Assembly: GCA_007135635.1 (NCBI GenBank)
Contig: SLIO01000382.1
Span: 1-5,629, forward strand
DNA from: Methylomicrobium sp.
GTDB taxonomy: Bacteria > Pseudomonadota > Gammaproteobacteria > Methylococcales > Methylomonadaceae
Direction of reading: 5' to 3'
Length of the DNA: 5,629 nucleotides
The notes below the pieces were generated by a model that saw only the letters and a list, made by a program, of their open reading frames with translations, was not told where the DNA came from and ran no database searches. Shown here one piece after another: positions 3,714 to 5,629 of the stretch (position 1 is the stretch's first letter; each line of letters begins with the position of its first letter). The translations under genes and the position numbers were made by a program.

Positions 3714-5477
3714 ATGAACTTATTTAATGCGCGCCCCTCAATCAAGCCCTCCCGACTGCTCGTAGGCGCTTGCCTATTGTTATCGTTGTTTATCGGGCTA
3801 GGGGGCTTGGCGTATGGAAAAAAACCGAATGGCTCGGCGGCTCGCGTATACCTGGTAAACATAGATGCCGTAATTAATCCGGGTACGTCCGGCCTGCTCG
3901 AGCATGCAATCGAAACAGCAGAAGCCAATTCCGCAGCTGCGCTGATTATACGAATCAATACCCCGGGCGGCTTACTGAGTAGCACGCGAGACATGGTTCG
4001 CGTAATTTCGGAGTCTAAGGTACCGGTTATCGGCTATGTTGGTCCGGCCGGCGCCAGCGCGACATCGGCCGGTGCATTTATTTTGCTGTCCACGCACCTT
4101 GCGGTAATGAATTCCGGTACGAATGTCGGGGCCGCATCGCCGGTTGCGGGCGATGGCGGCGAGATACAAGGAACCATGGCAAAGAAAATAATGAGTGATA
4201 CCCGGGCTTTTATGCGTGGTATTGCCAAGCATCACAATCGTAATGCGGATGTTGCCGAACGTTTCGTATCCGAAGCCGAAAGCCTATCCGCCGACGAAGC
4301 CTTGGAAGCCAATGTGGTCGATCTGGTGGTGCCGGGATTTTCTGATCTGATAAAAGCCGTTGACGGACGTGAAATTCAATTTCAGGGCCAATTGCTTATA
4401 CTAGCGCTCTCGGATAAAGAAATTCGGCAGATTACCCCGCGGTTTATCGATCATATTTTGAATCTAGTCGCGCATCCTCAGATTGCGCACATGTTGATTT
4501 CTGTGGGGCTACTTGCGATTTTCATCGAAATGCTCGCTCCGGGCCTAACTCTTCCCGGTATTCTCGGCACGATCGCGCTAGTTCTGGGCTTGGTCGGCAT
4601 GCAAGCCTTACCTGTTAATCTTGGTTTTCTAGTGCTGTTATTGTTCGGTATTGCGTTGATGCTTGCCGAATATTTTGTTGCCGGCTTCGGCGTACTGGGT
4701 ATCGGCGGAGCGATCGCCTTTGTGCTGGGTAGTTTGAATCTTTTCGACGGCCCCATCCCGGCCGATCAGAGCAACACGATATTGTCGGTCAGTATCGCCG
4801 TGAGTGCCGCGATGCTGCTCGCTACTTTGCTTATCACCGGCAGCTTTATTTTCGGGTCGCGCAAGAAAAGCTTGAAAGGCAAAATCGGGGAAGCAATGGT
4901 CGATTTCGATAACAGCGGCTATGTGCTGGTCGACCATCAACGATTCCCCGCAGATACGCTCGAGCCTTTGCGTCACGGCGATCGGATCGAGGTTGTTAAA
5001 ATTGATCGCAACGAACGCTTGCTGGTCAAAAAAACACGGAAAAATTTGCCCGGCACGACAAACGATTCGATCGATGAAGTCAAGCAAACAATCGCCGAGT
5101 CCCGTAACATGATTCGGCGAATCGAACAGGCCGGTAGTCGAATTCATAATCACGAATTCAAAAGTCGGATAGATCGTATCTGTACAGTTGCCGACAGCAT
5201 TTTGAGTGAAATCGAAGCCAACCCGCGCGATATTCGCAAAGCTCGTAAATTTCTTAATGTTTATCTCGATGGAGCCATGCAGGTGACCGAAGGCTATGCC
5301 AAAACACATAGCCATATTCAGTCCGGACAATTGACACAGAATTTTCGTAATGTACTCGAAACGATTGAAGCGACTTTTCTGGAACAGCAGCAAAAACTGT
5401 TTGAAGATGACCTATTCGATCTCGATGTCAAAATCGAAGTATTAAACGCGCAACTTAAACGGGAAGGGATTCTTTGA
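3714..5477 (+). CDS. nfeD: Long NfeD: signal peptide, ClpP/SppA-like serine protease, membrane domain, OB-fold, plus XpaC-like C-terminal domain
   Basis: From the ATG at 3714 the product has 587 residues: a signal peptide (1-35, core LLVGACLLLSLFIG, cut near AYG); a protease domain (about 45-207) with INTPGG (81-86), nucleophile Ser118 in GASATSAG and probable general base Lys158 in MAKKIMSD; about four or five membrane segments between 258 and 381, including IEMLAPGLTLPGILG; and an OB-fold (about 387-440). The archaeal relative PH1510 is a Ser/Lys protease that cuts the C-terminal tail of its partner stomatin, so the two SPFH proteins upstream are the obvious partners. Usual long NfeD proteins end after the OB-fold at about 430-460 residues. 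This one adds about 137 residues, described separately. An in-frame TTG at 3675 would add 13 residues, but 3714 gives a normal signal peptide. No strong ribosome-binding site is seen, so coupling to the upstream stop is likely. Confidence 0.93.
   Translation: MNLFNARPSIKPSRLLVGACLLLSLFIGLGGLAYGKKPNGSAARVYLVNIDAVINPGTSGLLEHAIETAEANSAAALIIRINTPGGLLSSTRDMVRVISESKVPVIGYVGPAGASATSAGAFILLSTHLAVMNSGTNVGAASPVAGDGGEIQGTMAKKIMSDTRAFMRGIAKHHNRNADVAERFVSEAESLSADEALEANVVDLVVPGFSDLIKAVDGREIQFQGQLLILALSDKEIRQITPRFIDHILNLVAHPQIAHMLISVGLLAIFIEMLAPGLTLPGILGTIALVLGLVGMQALPVNLGFLVLLLFGIALMLAEYFVAGFGVLGIGGAIAFVLGSLNLFDGPIPADQSNTILSVSIAVSAAMLLATLLITGSFIFGSRKKSLKGKIGEAMVDFDNSGYVLVDHQRFPADTLEPLRHGDRIEVVKIDRNERLLVKKTRKNLPGTTNDSIDEVKQTIAESRNMIRRIEQAGSRIHNHEFKSRIDRICTVADSILSEIEANPRDIRKARKFLNVYLDGAMQVTEGYAKTHSHIQSGQLTQNFRNVLETIEATFLEQQQKLFEDDLFDLDVKIEVLNAQLKREGIL
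5064..5474 (+). other. XpaC-like helical domain fused to the C-terminus of NfeD
   Basis: Residues 451-587 of the NfeD product follow a short linker (NLPGTTND) after the OB-fold and look wholly alpha-helical. Key segments are RIDRICTVADSILSEIEANP (about 485-504), RKARKFLNVYLDGAMQVTEGY (508-528), FRNVLETIEATFLEQQ (544-559) and LFEDDLFDLDVKIEVLNAQL (562-581), ending KREGIL. The order and wording match the XpaC family (5-bromo-4-chloroindolyl phosphate hydrolysis protein, PF10112 by memory), which ends with a DDLLDLDxEIEVLExxLKxDGL-like signature. XpaC is usually a separate protein encoded beside TelA-type toxic-anion-resistance proteins, and its biochemical role is unclear. The frame is continuous from the protease domain through to the stop, with no sign of a frameshift. 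The recognition is from memory of the family pattern, not from a profile search. Confidence 0.75.
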
Positions 5478-5629
5478 TGGCGGATTCGGTCATCAAGCGC
5501 TAAAGAGCGCGAAGATTTTCTACTCAAAAAAATGCTAATCGTTAATTCCATTCAGGGTCACCAAGAAAAGTAAGTTGGTCCCTCCATCCTTAAATCGATG
5601 GCATCATCGTGCGATCCAGCGCTTTTACT
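5478..5629. other. 3' flank of the operon, no supportable gene
   Basis: No credible coding region is visible here. An ATG overlapping the nfeD stop (TGATG, 5475-5479) has a purine-rich site upstream but opens only eight codons. Several small dyads are present: AGGG..ACCAA with TTGGTCCCT (5554-5583, with a 2-base bulge), CCATC/GATGG (5584-5601) and CGATG/CATCG (5596-5609). The last two are mutually exclusive. On the minus strand the final 72 bases are open to the right edge and end at a stop at 5558, so the tail of an opposing gene is possible but unrecognised. Confidence 0.4.
5497..5519 (+). terminator. Weak terminator candidate after nfeD
   Basis: GCGCT (5497-5501) and AGCGC (5506-5510) form a 5-bp, GC-rich stem with a tetraloop AAAG, followed by GAAGA and then TTTT (5516-5519). 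It starts about 20 bases after the operon's last stop codon, the expected place. The stem is short and the T-run is not adjacent, so confidence is low and termination may depend on Rho or on the dyads further right. Confidence 0.3.

Noticed and set aside
5477..5503. Eight-codon micro-ORF overlapping the nfeD stop
   Set aside because: It has a fair ribosome-binding site but only eight codons, and the sequence after it gives no coherent continuation.
5475..5573. Possible TGA readthrough adding about 31 residues to NfeD
   Set aside because: An open run of 31 codons is expected by chance in roughly one case in four or five, and the XpaC-like domain already ends at its usual place (LKREGIL).
5558..5629. 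Open minus-strand frame reaching the right edge
   Set aside because: Only 23 codons are visible, the residues match nothing I recognise, and another minus frame is also open for 12 codons. A real gene end cannot be told from chance.

Overview
The window looks like a piece of chromosome from a gammaproteobacterium of moderate GC content. The protein styles and the GGGGTCAGG-type palindrome would fit a methanotroph-like Methylococcales genome, but that assignment is an impression and rests on no marker gene.

Left part (1-480): the end of an IS3-family transposase orfA enters from the left edge with its programmed -1 frameshift heptamer intact. The overlapping orfB is cut off after about ten codons, exactly where a perfect 16-bp palindrome (GGGGTCAGG type) begins. 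To its right, on the minus strand, lies a 61-residue YjfB-like putative motility protein. It is preceded by a good match to a sigma-28 (FliA) flagellar promoter with exact spacing.

Middle (480-1316): a 190-base stretch holds two hairpins, one of them a candidate terminator. Next comes a minus-strand gene for a small exported protein of lipocalin-like character. The divergent intergenic region that follows carries a 14-bp perfect palindrome and weak promoter-like hexamers.

Right part (1317-5477): four tightly packed plus-strand genes form one probable operon: a short NfeD (membrane plus OB-fold), a stomatin/paraslipin-type SPFH protein, a second SPFH paralogue, and a long NfeD with a ClpP/SppA-like serine protease domain. 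The spacings are 9 nt, a 4-nt ATGA overlap and 16 nt. By analogy with known SPFH-NfeD pairs, the two SPFH proteins should build membrane-anchored oligomers, with the NfeD proteins as membrane partners and the long one as a Ser/Lys protease acting on the periplasmic side.

The most notable point is that the long NfeD does not end after its OB-fold. It continues for about 137 residues into a helical domain that I recognise as XpaC-like (5-bromo-4-chloroindolyl phosphate hydrolysis family), a domain normally found as a separate protein next to TelA toxic-anion-resistance proteins. This apparent protease-membrane-OB-XpaC fusion, inside a two-NfeD/two-SPFH operon, is the best candidate here for an undescribed system. 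The last 152 bases show only weak hairpins and no supportable gene.
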